Notes: generated by a model from the sequence alone, not told the origin. Positions 20,100 to 32,029 are shown, numbered from the stretch's first letter. The stretch is DNA of 64,000 nt from Parelaphostrongylus tenuis (GCA_019055375.1 JAHQIW010007035.1:104537-168536); one strand, 5' to 3'. Translations and numbers: made by a program.

Positions 20100-21230
20100 C
20101 GAGTTCGTAAAAAAATTTATACGACTAACTCGAAACAGGTCTTTGAGTCTGTGACTGTCAATGTTGTGTCAGCAGTTCCCAATCTCTGGATGTTTCAAAA
20201 AAAAATGTCATTCATGTATTAAAAGTATGCCATCGTCTCAAACTTGTTGGACGCTTTAGATGATCTTGAAGCTCTTGATAATGTGTTTATCATGTTGTAG
20301 TTGTTTATCCGATAAGCATCTTTTCAAGAGCTGCATTGGATTAGGATCCGAAGCACATGATGTTTTAGGATGGACTAAACAGCGTATGAAAGGCCTCCAA
20401 CTTTTGTTTTCCACAGCATATCATCGAAAGCGCATGAGTGAATACGCCCACAACACACATGGAGATTGGAAAATTTTGTCAACCAGTGATCTCAATTTGA
20501 GGACAATTGCACAATAGCGATGGTAGCTTATTTGGAACCCCCGTCCCCAGCATGTTCTGTGGTAGTTTGTTTTCTCTTCTTATAAAATCACTACAACTGA
20601 AACGCTAAGCTGACTCTATCTCACAACCACCGAAAACGATATGCACAGAAGTGGGAAGACTGTCTTGCACGAGTCAGTACACAAAAATGTTGATCACGAG
20701 ATTAAGACCGACCATTCAACCCATTTTCACGAAATATAACAAATCTTCTAGGTGTCCATCTGCGACGTCCAGAAAAGGCACTTTCGCTCTAACATGGCAT
20801 CTAAAGTGAGCTGTTCATCATTTTCAGTCGGAAGGCCAGCGAATAATAATCCATACTAGAAATCATCTTTGTTGTGATGTTAAGTTACTTGCAAGGCGAC
20901 AATTACCGTTAAAATATCAATAGATTGGCTAGACTTGAATAACACGTTCACAAGTAACCATCAAGACTATTTCTACATTCCAGCCGTGGTGTTACGGCAG
21001 TCCCTACACACGGTAATCTTGATGCTTTACTTGAGCCGCTAATCGCATCAACCTCTATCACCCAACAAGTACGAAGGAAAAATAGCGGCATACATCAATT
21101 ATATGACGTCACTCTTGTCATTCATAGAGAGCTTCTTTTGGTACAACATTCCCAGTTCAATTCCCAAGACCGATCATATGTTAACCTCGACATAGTTTGA
21201 ATATGTGAGTATTTTCTTCTGTTTAGCCGT
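20100..21230 (-). repeat. inverted copy of the 4250-5340 / 44250-45340 segment
   Basis: The reverse complement contains a reading L-F-A-G-L-P-T-E-N-D-E-Q-L that matches translations at about 4320 and 44360, plus the flanking sequence. I do not recognise the protein. No frame is open across the segment. The 85-codon frame at 20260-20517 has no partner in the other copies and is probably chance. Confidence 0.45.
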
Positions 21231-21239
21231 TCCGAGTTG

Positions 21240-22690
21240 GTATTGATATTATTTATTGAACACAAGCAAGGCATACAACAATACAGTTAGTAATTCAGCT
21301 TGAATATACAATATTCGAGGTGGCTAACCTTTCGGCGGGTCGCCTCCTTCAGAGCCTGGAAAGATCATATTGATCCACATTCCACTGTGCCAAAACCTCC
21401 ATGACCCTAGCAGAAAACGTTAAAAACGAAGTTTGGATTGCACAGTAGAAGCTTCATTTTAGAACACTCACCGTTTTGTTGTTTGTGGGTCTATCAATTA
21501 TCCACTGAAGAACAGCCGCTTAGGGTCAGTGCATCAGTGGGCCATGCCTAACTCAGGCAGGAAAGATCAGTTTGAGGTATGATTCGAGGTCATGCGTAAT
21601 TGCGAGGGCACTCCTCTTTTCGGTTCATTTTTGGGCCTTTGCTATGTATCCAAAAGGCTTTTAAGCTTTTACGCGCAGATGCTTTTGATTCCTGTGCGAG
21701 GATCGTGGATTTGACGCCGAACATTACTACTAAATGTTTTTGGTTCTTATACGAGCCTAGTCGGGTTTTTGAATCAGCGTTGCGTAGCCCGAATAGGCGT
21801 TCTTTTACGAGGAGGAACAGTGATCCACCAGTTTCGACAATGTACTCATCGCCGCATGCCTCGCAAAAGATTAGGTAAATTATACCCAATCTCATACAGT
21901 CGCCGTCTCTGCCGTTTGGGCAGACTTTGCAATCATTGGTTTCGCAGAGGCGTTCATACAGTCGGTTGCGGACTAATTGGCGTTTTACTGTGTTTGGTGG
22001 TATTTCAGCTATTGCTACAGAATTATTCAAACCTGCTCTTCTCAGGCAACGTTTAATAGCTGTGCCTACTTGATAGAGATAAAAGGCAAGAGAAAAGGAA
22101 CCTTATTTTGGTCAGGCTTCTCGTTTGAGAGCACAGAATTTCCTCTAAATCCAACCGAGAAGCTCCTACCGTATCGTAGCCATCTCAGATGACTATTTTT
22201 CGCGCCAAGCTTGAAGATTCCACCTTGTGTTCTTTTCCTGTGCACACATTTGTCGCTGTGCGAAACATGTTCGTCAGAAGCGCGGGTTCTATGTGTGGAT
22301 GAGCTGATAGGTAATGAACCAAGATGCTTTTGTTGCTTTGTTTTCGGTACCATTTTGCATTGTAGTAGCTTTTGGACAGTTTGACCTGAACGTTTAAAAA
22401 TAAGCGCCAATTTGCTTTCGATTTCTCACGGGTAAACTTTATGACTCTGACTGACTGTTCAGCAACTCAAAACATTTGCCCATCTCCTCTTGGGTTGAGC
22501 AGACGACAAAACAGTCATCTGTAAACCTACAGAAGAGTAACGGCCGAAGATCGATTATTGGGTTCTCCATTTTAGACATAAAGGCTATAGCAAGGGTTGA
22601 TGCTAGTCGTTGTCCCCATTGTCAGCACTCTGATTTGGGCAAAATAAAACTCGGACCATTTGAAATTTGAATAGTTTAGGCACTCTTTTC
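21240..22690 (-). mobile_element. Penelope-like element with GIY-YIG nuclease (PLE-b)
   Basis: The minus-strand frame 21590-22030 (146 codons) starts I-P-P-N-T-V-K-R-Q-L-V-R-N-R-L-Y. It then shows a zinc-like C-x2-C-P-N-G-R-D-G-D-C and the GIY-YIG nuclease core (G-I-I-Y-L-I ... E-Y-I-V-E-T-G ... V-K-E-R-L). The second G of YIG is V, so the nuclease is probably dead. Upstream frames (22066-22680) hold the thumb and a F-T-D-D-C-F remnant of the catalytic box. The downstream end (21300-21370) carries the TTCGGCGGGTCGCCTCCTTC sequence typical of PLE termini. Confidence 0.85.
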
Positions 22691-25670
22691 GGAGAGCCAT
22701 AACAATTTCAGTTTATGCAGTGTTGTACACTCATCAGTTTTCTATCCGCTCACCTCATAAGATACAATATCACTTCACTAGTCCATTATTCTTTTCAATC
22801 CTAAAAGAAAAGCAAGAATATCAGCTGCCATTCACATACCTCTTTAGATGAGGAGAGTAATTTGGACACGTTTTACAATCACCTGAATGTAATAATCTAC
22901 TACGGACAACTTATAAATAAGAAAAATCGTAAAAAAATATGGCAATCCGTAAATGACGAGAATATTTCAAATAAAACACTCTCTCGTGAATGATTTTTCA
23001 GAAAAAGAAAGCAACATTCAATATTATACTCAGTTTTATCATGAAAGTTAAATGATTGTCATGGAGAACATCTCCACAGAGATGTGAATGCTTTTATGCT
23101 TTCATCTGGACTTGGATTGCACTTACAGCAAAATTTTCCGAAAATCCTTATAGTTTGTGTTCTGTCCCTATTTGATGCACTATTTCACATCCATCATGGC
23201 TATTTCAATTAGCTCTGTAATAGAAACTTTCGTGTCTTTGTGTAACGCTCGTTTTCCACGTAAACAGCCTTTTCACGTTTTCTGAAAAACTTTGTACTTA
23301 CCCTAACTCCATCTAGTCCAGGACAGATATAAGCAACACCACTGGTCATCACAACACTCACATCGGTTTTGCAGGTGTCTTCGGATATATTTTTACTTGA
23401 TATTGATTGAGATCAACCATATACCTTAACATAACCTACATCTTTGCAGCTGTATTGCCTTCTCAAAAGAACATGAAGCATCTTTCTCATTTTGATGGTA
23501 GTTGTTAGTATTGCTCTGGTAAGTGGGCATTTTCAATAGGTAAAGGTGACCTTTCCACTTACTGATGGCTGATGCTCTAGCTTGCCTCCTAAAGAGAGGA
23601 TCTAATGCCTCGAACCTTGTGATAATCCATGTGACAAAGATATATGTCATCATTCCAAAGGACCATATGATGGGCACCCTCGAGTGCGCCGAGGTGAAGG
23701 AAGCGTGGTAAAGATGGACATGTGGGTCCACAATTCAACAGGTCGACAGTGAGGAACGAAATTGGTAATCAATGAATTCATTGTGATTGCTTAAAACTCT
23801 GCGAGTAATTTGAGAAAGGAGGAACCATGTGATGAAGAGCTGACTGTTTTAATCACCGTAATGTTAAGCACATTATCATCATTCTACTGATATGAGCCTT
23901 GTTCACTTATGCGCGTTATAGTGAACTGTCCACTCTTCTTTTATCTTCTGAACTGCGCGGCTTTTTCGTGTGCAGATTTTGTAAGTAAACAAATGTCTGA
24001 CGGTGGTCGTTGTGTGTGGCACCGAAAGAATGCTCCTTGATTGCTCATTCGCATGGCAGATGCTTCTAAATTTTACAACGTGCTTGGCATTTCAATTCCA
24101 ATACTTCATAGTGGAGTCCCTATAAAGCTATGCAACAACAGAGTGCGCCGAGCTTCTCATCTCAACTTTTTCGTCAAGACCACAAGATATGAAGAGTCCT
24201 TAGGAACTGAATAGAGTTACATTGTCTAGTCGTAGCTCTGCTATGGGTCAGGTGCCGATGGAGTATACTCTTTCTTGTAGAAGTCACAGGCGGCATGCTA
24301 AAGCACAGAAAATAAATTTGATCATGACTTTGCCTTTATCATCTGTCCAGCTAAGAAGCATGTACAGCGCTACATGTGGTTTAAGAGTTTCCTTTTACGT
24401 CAAAGGTCGAAAAACATTGGGTGAATGGTTATTTCTAGCATAACAATACTTGCTTGCAGTTTGTAAGCAACAGTTATGAAGAAACAACGCCCAAGCAGTT
24501 TGTACGTCTTCATGCTCCTTTTGAAAGTTCAACAACGGGTTGAACTGCAAAAAGTTGAAAGTTGAAGAAATTACATGATCAATTCCTCGAGGTCGCGATT
24601 TAGCACGCTTCGTTGGGAAGAATCATTTGCGACTTTATCTATCATCTGAGGCTAAGAACTCTGGATCTCATTCATCATTTCTGTGCTATACAGTCATCAC
24701 ACGATGATATTAAGGAAGAGGCAAAGAAATGACTTCTTGCAGATTATGGATAAAATTTTTGAGAAATGAGGAATCAAAACTAAAATTTAAGCAGCAGAAC
24801 AGTGGGACTTTTTGTCCACTCATAACCACCGTAGTGAATCCTGTCTCTATGTATTTTGAAACGCCAATCTTCCATTTTCTTATTTCAAGTTTTATAGAAC
24901 ACTTCGTAGCTTTAATCACATTTTCGTGACATTTTACTTTAGCAGCTAATCAAGAGTGATTAAAGTAGTAGTGGTGATGTCGTTCATCACATGTACGCTA
25001 ATGGTACGACACCGCCTTGGGCCCACCGACGTTTTATTTGTTCGAAGTCAAAATTGTTGATAGACTTGTCTCGGTAGCAGATCACTCAATGCAATTCGAA
25101 GGAGAACAATGTAGCGCGGCTACTTTAGAAGTCCAGAGAATGCAGACTTGACCAGCTTTCAAGAGCATTCATAAAAAGGCAATTCTCAAGCAGAGCTAAA
25201 TATACAAACTTCGAAAACCTAGGTGAATGATGGATGCGAGAAAGTGAAATGATGGCATAGAGTGTTGCTGTCGATATAGTAGATATGAAGACGAGACGTG
25301 TATAATGTGAATTTATATTTTTTCTCTCAAACATCGAACAAGTTTGTAGTTTTCCTATTTAGGTGGTTGAGTCCACGGTGGAAACAGATAAGAATTGTTC
25401 AAGTACTAGCATGTTCAATAACGTCGCACCTGCGGTCTCGTCTCGTATTTGAGGCATTTCCTGTTATTTCAATGGTATGGAGGAGTAAAATTTTATTTGA
25501 ACCTCTCTTTTATGTGTTTGTTCTCTGTTAATAACACTCATTGTAATACGACAGCACAGTGATTGAGTATGACACGGTAAAGAGACTTTGTAATGCGGTT
25601 AAGCAGAATCTTCCCAATAATTCGTCTGAGCGATAATGAAATATTGAAATCACACGCATCCAGCCTTAGC
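22690..25670 (+). repeat. segmental duplication block B4 (with P4)
   Basis: Same module order as B2 and B6: promoter flank, peptide gene, 3' flank, a 24480-24960 tail, then the 25010-25560 segment. It is the mirror partner of block B7. Only chance frames outside P4. Confidence 0.6.
23473..23775 (+). pseudogene. secreted Cys-rich peptide P4, broken
   Basis: Exon 1 starts ATGAAGCATCTT but a one-base insertion shifts the signal peptide into a stop after 11 codons. The start of exon 2 is scrambled around 23581-23620. The later part keeps C-D-N-P-C-D-K-D-I-C, the R-V-R-R-like site and the C-terminal N-E-I-G-N-Q. It is a clear pseudogene of the P5 family. Confidence 0.75.
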
Positions 25671-25679
25671 AGGTTACCG

Positions 25680-26770
25680 CTAAATAGGAGTTCGAACTCA
25701 CCTACAATCTAGAATGTCGATAGTGGTATGAACAGTTACTTGTTTGCTTTTATCATTCTCTGCGTCACAACTCGAGGCTCAAAGCATATTTTTAAGTGAT
25801 TCTTTTCATTATGCATTTAGGGATACGAAATGCGACTGAAAAACGACTGGTATAGTTATTATGTTATCAATTGAATAATACGATAAGGTATGGTGATGGT
25901 ACCGAATTTGGTTAATCGAGGCGAATACTGAAAGCATAGTCGTCATGTTGATAACGACGACAATTCCTCAGACTACATTGCCTTTAAGCTACAACGTTCA
26001 ACTTTCATGTATTGATTTGAATCCTGCAAAGACCTTCAGTAGCCATATTCACGTTCTACGGCAGCATAGGTTATCATGCACGCTAACTGCACTACTGATA
26101 GATTGAACTCTTGGTCTTTTCCTTGGTGGTAAAAGAGATGGGGCCCAATTTCTTATTTGAGAAACTGATTATATTGGCATCAATTTCATGCCTTTCATCA
26201 AAGATTTTATAGTTTTTGTTCATCTTTTCCCCAATCATGTAGTCGTGCTTGAATAAAAATGCGTTTGAAATGACTTCTTCTTGAGCAATTTCTTTTTTTT
26301 ATCTATAACAAAGTTCTTCTACGGATTACAAAAAGATCAAATCTTTGCGAATATGGTGACGAACGAGCCTACAACAGAATTACGAGAGAGTACCGATTAG
26401 ACAAGCAGTCATCATAACTTTTTATGAGGAAATGGTCGGATTCCGCTTGCATTATACTGTTGGGTGAAATCCATGTCAATCAGCCCACATTTTTGTTCTG
26501 AATCAATGAATTTTCGTAAAAGAATCGTCCGGTGGAGGAGAATTACAAAAGACGGTTTTTCATTCACATTTTCTTTTTCCAAATAAATTTTTATTTGTAA
26601 TCACTTTTGTTGATCTCGCCTGTTTTGGCACCATAATATCCCACAACATATCCGAAACACGATTTATCACTGCGGAAATGGATACATAAACGACGAAGTC
26701 CACTTTAACGACATTTCGTGGACAGCACTTTTCCTGTGCAATTGACAAAGCTCCTATTGCCTAATTGATA
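25680..26770 (-). pseudogene. conserved unidentified coding-like block, copy 2
   Basis: Minus-strand readings include a 62-codon frame (26560-26748), a segment H-D-Y-M-I-G-E-K-M-N-K-N-Y-K-I-F-D-E-R near 26200, and the G-T-I-T motif segment near 25900. The same order is found on the plus strand at 40200-41300 and partly at 230-650. It looks like a decayed multi-exon gene or an unfamiliar element ORF. Function not recognised. Confidence 0.4.
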
Positions 26771-26779
26771 TCCAATATA

Positions 26780-27760
26780 ATAAAGAAATCACTCCAAATG
26801 CTTACCTATCACATGAGACTCAGTACCTAACTACAAACACGTGAAAGATCGTTAATATATTGCGACAGACTATGTATACTGTAGAGTATTCAAAATAAAG
26901 TGATTCCACAAAATCATAAGCGATCGTTTTGTGAGGGAAGGTTGAACGAGAAGTTCGGAACCAATATGTTTTTATTGCTTCGCTTACGATACCATTTAGT
27001 GGTGTGGTCATTTTTGCAAAGATTAACTTGGACATTGAAAAATGAAAGTCAATCTTCTTTGGGTCTTTCTCGAGTGAGCTTTACGCACTGTGATTGCATG
27101 TTGAGTAATTCAAAGCATTTGTCCATCTCCTCTTAAGCTAATTTTAGTCATAAATGCAATGGCAAAGGTAGGGGTTAGTTGTTGTCCCATGGCCAATCGT
27201 TTAAGTTGCGTGTAATATTTCCCAGACCATCTGAAGACAGAGCAGTTTAGACACCTCTTCAAGAGGGTTATAAGCTGCTGAACTGAGAACTACACAGATT
27301 TATTGTTCTTTCATGCTGCGTAAGAAACTCGTGGGTGGCTTGTGGTGCAGAATCATTTGAAACGCTTGTGTAAAGCGAAGTCACGTCGACGGATTCCGTA
27401 ACGAGTACTACGCTGTTGGGGTGCGTATTACATAGACGATCGAGAAACATTTGGGTGTTGGCAAGGTCTTAAGAGCGAAGGATGTGTCTTAATAACTGGA
27501 CGACTATTAGGCTTACAAACCAAGCTATTTGTTCCGTTGGCCCGTCACGCAAATAAAGATGGCTCTTACCTTGAGCGTTGAAGAATTGGTAGATACGAAA
27601 CCATTAGTGGAAACCAGCTTATGTGTCCCTATGAGTAGGTATAGGTGAGAACATGGTGATTGGCCAACTTTAAGCTGTGTAATAATGGAGGGCTTAAACC
27701 TGCTGTTCCTCCCACTTGAGCCCATTCTGTGTTTACTCTTCGGTATTCACTTCGAAATTC
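26780..27760 (-). mobile_element. Penelope-like element, RT fragments (PLE-c)
   Basis: The minus strand keeps the thumb segment near 26820-27035 (N-x-x-I-V-S-E-A-I-K-T-Y-W), a RT piece around 27270-27450 (S-V-D-V-T-S-L-Y-T-S-V-S) and an upstream region at 27525-27725. Many stops. It lies head-to-head with PLE-d and mirrors PLE-f. Confidence 0.75.
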
Positions 27761-28257
27761 CTTAACAGACGATGGACAGTACAGGGAACGGTCTTGCAGA
27801 TGTTTTTCCTTTATACTGACATCCAGCTGGCGAAAGAATACAACAAAATCTCGTGTACCTACTCATAAAGGCTTATAAGGTGGTCTCCACTGATGATGTG
27901 GTGTTCACCAATCCTTCAACGTTCAAGATAGGACCCATAATTAGCTGCCTTCACGTGCCAAAGGAAAGATTAGCTCGGTTTATAAACTTAGTTGTCGTCC
28001 AGTTATTAAGACACATCACCGGCTCACTTTACCAACACCCAAATATTTTTGGATCTTCTACGTACTACGCGCCCTAACAACGAGCATGTTATGCAATAAT
28101 TCGATGTAGCTTCGCCCTAAACAAACGTTTCGAATGAATCTGCACTACAAGCCACCTATGAGCTTCTTAACATAAAAGGGCTAAAATTATGTATGGCTTC
28201 TCAATTCAACAGCTTATGAGACTCTTGAAGAAGCGACGAAACTGCTCAGTCTTCAAA

Positions 28258-28270
28258 TGATCCGGAAAAT
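28258..28270. repeat. target-site duplication, left copy
   Basis: TGATCCGGAAAAT, identical to 28714-28726. Together they bracket the insertion in PLE-d, and removing the insertion rejoins the PLE sequence. Confidence 0.8.
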
Positions 28271-28713
28271 TGATCCATTAAATCGACTGTTTCTAAAACC
28301 TCGTAATAAACATTCAAAATAATTCCAAAAAAAAAGAATGTTTTTAACCTAAACGAGGTTGGTACGCCAGGGCCATACACCGGTGTTTCGGAGGTTTCGG
28401 CCTAATCGTCAGTGACCCCCGCCCCACATTAAGCCATGCATTGTAGCAAGGAGGGAGGCGTATGTGGTATGTGTTGATGGCATAGTACACAATGACACTG
28501 ATCCATCATCATCAGTCGAGGGTTTCGGCTGGTAGAAATGGATTAGTTTTGGTCTACCAGCCGAAACAATAGACTGATGGTGATGGACCAGTGTCATTGT
28601 ACACTATGCCATCACCACACACCACATACGCCTCCCTCCTTGCTACAATGCAGGGCTTAATGTGGGGCGGGAGTCACTGACGAGGCGATCGAAACCTCCG
28701 AAACACCGGTGTA
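28271..28713. mobile_element. foldback insertion FB4 with paired hammerhead motifs
   Basis: A 443-base insertion in PLE-d between 13-base direct repeats. Positions 28374-28715 form an almost continuous palindrome centred near 28545. The first 103 bases are a separate A-rich hairpin (CCTCGT...ACGAGG). The palindrome arms each carry a hammerhead-like core. The right border coincides with the predicted hammerhead cut. Confidence 0.75.
28370..28418 (-). ncRNA. hammerhead-like motif, left arm of FB4
   Basis: Minus strand: GGGTCA pairs with TGGCCC (6 bp, one G-U), core CTGACGA (28406-28412), GAAA (28386-28389), helix III CAC-CG-GTG, then U and A at the cleavage point. Helix II between core halves is long and poorly paired, so activity is uncertain. 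Confidence 0.55.
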
Positions 28714-28719
28714 TGATCC
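28671..28719 (+). ncRNA. hammerhead-like motif, right arm of FB4
   Basis: GAGTCA, CTGACGA (28677-28683), a weak helix II, GAAA (28700-28703), CAC-CG-GTG (28704-28711), T712, A713. The 3' helix I strand (28714-28719) is target DNA, so only partial pairing is left. Confidence 0.55.
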
Positions 28720-28726
28720 GGAAAAT
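28714..28726. repeat. target-site duplication, right copy
   Basis: TGATCCGGAAAAT, identical to 28258-28270. One more base (A) before each copy also matches, so the exact border is ambiguous by one base. Confidence 0.8.
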
Positions 28727-30656
28727 ATTACAAACGACTTAGATTGTTGGCCACGGGACAACGACTGGCACCAACTCTTGCCATAGCGTTTATGTCTAAA
28801 ATTGAAGCACCCGTACTCAATCTTGGACCACCACTCTATTGTAGATACATTGGCGACTGCTTTGTCATTTGTTCAACACAAGAGGACATGGACAAATGCT
28901 TTGAATTACTTTATATACTATCGCAGTTTATAAGCTTCACCCTAGAAAAACCCCAAAAAGATTGGCTTTCATTTCTTACCGTGCAAGCTATCCTTTTCAA
29001 AAATGGCTACATCATAAAATGGTATTGAAAGCAAAGTAATTGAAACATTCTGGCCCATGGCCTCCTCTCTCATACCTGCCACACAAAGCGATCGCTTATA
29101 AGATATTTGTTTTACGCGACATCCGGTATGTGTACGGGCAAAGAGCAAAGAGAAGAATTATTGAACTTGTTAGGCGAAATAGCCATTTCAACTGGGTACG
29201 AAAATGTAGCTTATCAGAATAGGTTCAGAAGAAATGTTAAACGCTCGAACGGCAGAGGCAATGATAGTATGGTCCCGTTCATCCTTCCCTTTATTTCAAG
29301 CGGAAAAATTCAGTCGTGAAGTGAAGATTGAGAGGAACTTTGATATTTGTTCGGCCTCTCATTACCGTTCAGACGAATTATTCAAAAGATTATGTTTAAC
29401 CGCATTACAATATCTCCCTACCGTTTTATGTTCTATCACTGACCCTTCGTATAACAATGACATTTTCTCACGATGAGCGACCACATGTGAAAGGAAAGAA
29501 GTTTTTAAAAAAGATTTTATTCCGTTACACTATTCACATAACAAGTATTTGTCTCAAATATGCCACGGTAGCAGCAGGTGCTACATTACTGAATATGCTT
29601 GCACTTGAATAATTCTCAGCTGTTTCCATTATGAACACGATCACCTAAATAGACAAAACTACAAAGGTGCTCAATGTTTAGGAAGAAAAGTTAAATTCAT
29701 ATTACATACGCTTCGCCTTCACATCTACTTCACAACAATACCTTATGCCATCGATTAGCATTTTCGCATCCATTATCCACCTAGGTCTCCCAAGTTTCCA
29801 CATTTAGCTCTACTTGATTATTGGTTTTTTATGACTGCGTTTGAATGCTGATCAAGTCTGTTTTCTCTAGACTTCGGAAGTAGCCACACTACATTGTTAC
29901 CCTTCAAAATGCAGTGAGTGATCTGTCACCAGACAAGTCCATGAACAGTTTCCGACTCCCGAGTAATTAAGGCCTCAGTGATCCCGAGGCGGTCCCGCAC
30001 CATAGACATAGCCTTTCACTAAATGTTTTTCGACCTTCGACGTAACTTGTAATTCTTGAGCCACATGAAGCGCTGTACATATTTTGTGAAATTTGAGCAG
30101 GTGATGAAAACAAAGTCATGATCATATCACTTTCTGTGCTTTAGCATGTCGTCGGCGACTTAAACAAGAAGGAGTGTACTCTATCTGCACCTGATAAGCA
30201 GCAGGGTTACGGTCAGACGATGTGACTATATTCAGTTTCTAAGGATTTTTCATATCTTGGGTTTTGACAAAAAGGTTGCAACGAGAAGCTCCGCATATTC
30301 TGTTATTCAGTACTTGTAAAACTCCACCATAGGTTTCGGGATTAAAATGCCAAATACGTTGCAAAAATAAGCGCATGTGTTAACAATCAGTGAACATTTT
30401 CCCGATGCCGCACGCAACAACAACCGTCAGACATTTGTGCCGTTACCAAATGAGTGCAACGGAAAGGCTGCACAGTTAAGAAAACAGAAAAATAGTGGTA
30501 AATTCACTATACGGCGCATAAGTCAAAGAAGGCTCATATTGTTGCAATGAAGATGATGTGCCCAACAACATTTTGGTAATATAAAGAGCCAGCTCTCCCT
30601 CACTGGTTCCTCTTTACTCAGATCACTTGCAGAGATTATAAATATTTACAATAAAT

Positions 30657-30967
30657 TCACTGATTACCAATTTCGTTTCCCTCTGACGTTCTGTTGAATT
30701 CTGGAGTCACTTGTCCATCCTTCACCACGTTTCCTTCATCTCGACGGACTCGATGGTGCCCAGCATACGGACTTTTGCGATGGTGACATATATCTTCGCC
30801 ACATGGATTTTCACAAGGCTCGTGGCAACAGCAAATATTTTTTCCATTTTGATTACAAGCCTAGAGCATTAGCCATTGCTTAGAGAAGTGATCATCTTTA
30901 CCTCTCAAAAATGCTCACTAACCAATGCAATACTAACAACAGCCATCAAAATGAGAAGATGCTTCAT
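30657..30967 (-). CDS. secreted Cys-rich peptide P5 (intact)
   Basis: The only fully intact copy. Exon 1 (30923-30967) encodes MKHLLILMAVVSIAL, a short signal peptide, and ends at GTTAGT. A 62-base intron ends in CTCTAG. Exon 2 (30657-30860, phase 0) encodes 67 residues and TGA. The mature part has the pattern C-x7-CCC-x3-C-x3-C-x4-C, seven Cys, so an unpaired Cys could make a dimer. An R-V-R-R furin-type site lies about 40 residues in, and the acidic tail has an N-R-T glycosylation site and ends N-E-I-G-N-Q. It reads as a secreted disulfide-rich propeptide. I do not recognise the family, and the role is unknown. A TATA-like box and a TTTGCAG acceptor-like site precede it. Confidence 0.78.
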
Positions 30968-30990
30968 GTTCTTTAAAGAAGGCGATGCAG

Positions 30991-30997
30991 CTGCAAA
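30991..30997 (-). promoter_or_regulatory. putative trans-splice acceptor of P5
   Basis: TTTGCAG on the minus strand, 23 bases before the ATG, conserved in most copies of the family. Nematode genes often receive a spliced leader at such a site. That use here is inferred. Confidence 0.4.
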
Positions 30998-31107
30998 GAC
31001 GTCGGTTCACTTAAGCTACGTGGTTGTTCTAAATGAAGTAGGGAAGTAAAAACTAGATAGGGACAGTAGCAAAACCAAAGTGAGTGGTGTGATGACCATT
31101 GGCGGTG

Positions 31108-31114
31108 CTTATAT
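31108..31114 (-). promoter_or_regulatory. TATA-like box of P5
   Basis: ATATAAG on the minus strand, about 140 bases upstream of the ATG, within a conserved GGGCAAATATAAGC context also present at 36451-36464 for P6. Confidence 0.4.
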
Positions 31115-31714
31115 TTGCCCTGGAGTAGATGGACCTACGATAGATACAGAGTTTTCCAGAAAACCTGATAGAGGTGTTTACGGTGGGAAAGTTTACACAA
31201 AGCCACGAAAGTCTCTACAAAAGAGCTAGTTAAAGATAGCCATGATGGATGTGACAAAGTGCATCAGATAGGGAAAGAACACTTTGGCCAAAAAGGATTG
31301 TCGGGGAAATTTTGTAAGTGCAACTTAAGTTTAAGTGAGTGCGTAGAAACCACATCTTTGTGAACATATTCTTCATGATAATTATTTGATATAATTTATG
31401 AGAAAATTGACATTCTTGCTTCCTTTCTTTGGTAAATATCCAAAAAGAGAATTTTATTTGGAATATTAACATCATGTACGGCTTGTCATATTTTTTTCGA
31501 TGGGCTTTTTTTTAATTAGAAACTCTTCGTAGTGAATTCCTGCCTTTCTTTCAGCATGGGAACGAAGAATAGTCCACTGAAGTGATAATATTATCGTATG
31601 AGGTGAGCCGAAAGGAAATTTTTGGTCGTACAGCAATGAGAGCACCTGTGAATTTCTTTAGCAAAAGTAACCCTACATGATTGATCGGACAGACGTCATT
31701 TGATCAATATATGC

Positions 31715-31905
31715 CGTTATTTTTCCTTTGATTTGACGAAGGTCTTTGATTCGGTGGGAACGGAGCGGTCATTGAGGTCCGCATACTCAGGGCGTCTTTA
31801 CTCGGTCCATAAAGATCCTTCTTAATTTATATAACGATGTCACAGCGATGTTCTACAGCAATATTACCATCGACGTAGGAGGAGGGTTTGACAAGGCGAT
31901 AAAAT
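31715..31905 (+). mobile_element. RTE-type LINE fragment (palm start)
   Basis: The plus strand reads F-D-L-T-K-V-F-D-S-V-G-T-E and then a frameshifted palm segment, ending at GGAGGGTTTGACAAGGCG. It corresponds to the opposite end of the minus-strand RTE at 34710-35790, so it is the truncated mirror copy. A short GAGGGACATGATTTTATTTT inverted sequence follows at 31905-31960. Confidence 0.65.
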
Positions 31906-32029
31906 AAAGATTATCTTGAAAATAAAATCATGTTCCGAGGGACATGATTTTATTTTTCAATATATCTCGTAATTGTTAATTGTTATTTGAGCCAACTTGT
32001 GACGTGGTCTGTTAAATGGGCTCTTTTAC

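Larger units (their letters stand above)
27770..29510 (+). mobile_element. Penelope-like element, RT fragments (PLE-d)
   Basis: The plus strand reads an N-terminal RT piece (27853-28077). After an insertion at 28271-28713 comes the catalytic region in one 94-codon frame (28744-29028) with Q-R-L-A-P-T-L-A-I-A-F-M-S-K and Y-C-R-Y-I-G-D-C. The first D of the YIDD box is G, so the enzyme is dead. Thumb sequence follows at 29040-29320. No GIY-YIG domain. Confidence 0.8.
29550..31715 (-). repeat. segmental duplication block B5 (with P5)
   Basis: Reverse-complement copy of the P-gene block, partner of block B6 (35790-38040) across the inverted-repeat centre. It is bordered by PLE-d on the left and an RTE fragment on the right. 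Confidence 0.65.

Noticed and set aside
28374..28715. Long palindrome as a microRNA hairpin locus
   Set aside because: Length, flanking target-site duplication and hammerhead cores fit an inserted foldback element instead.
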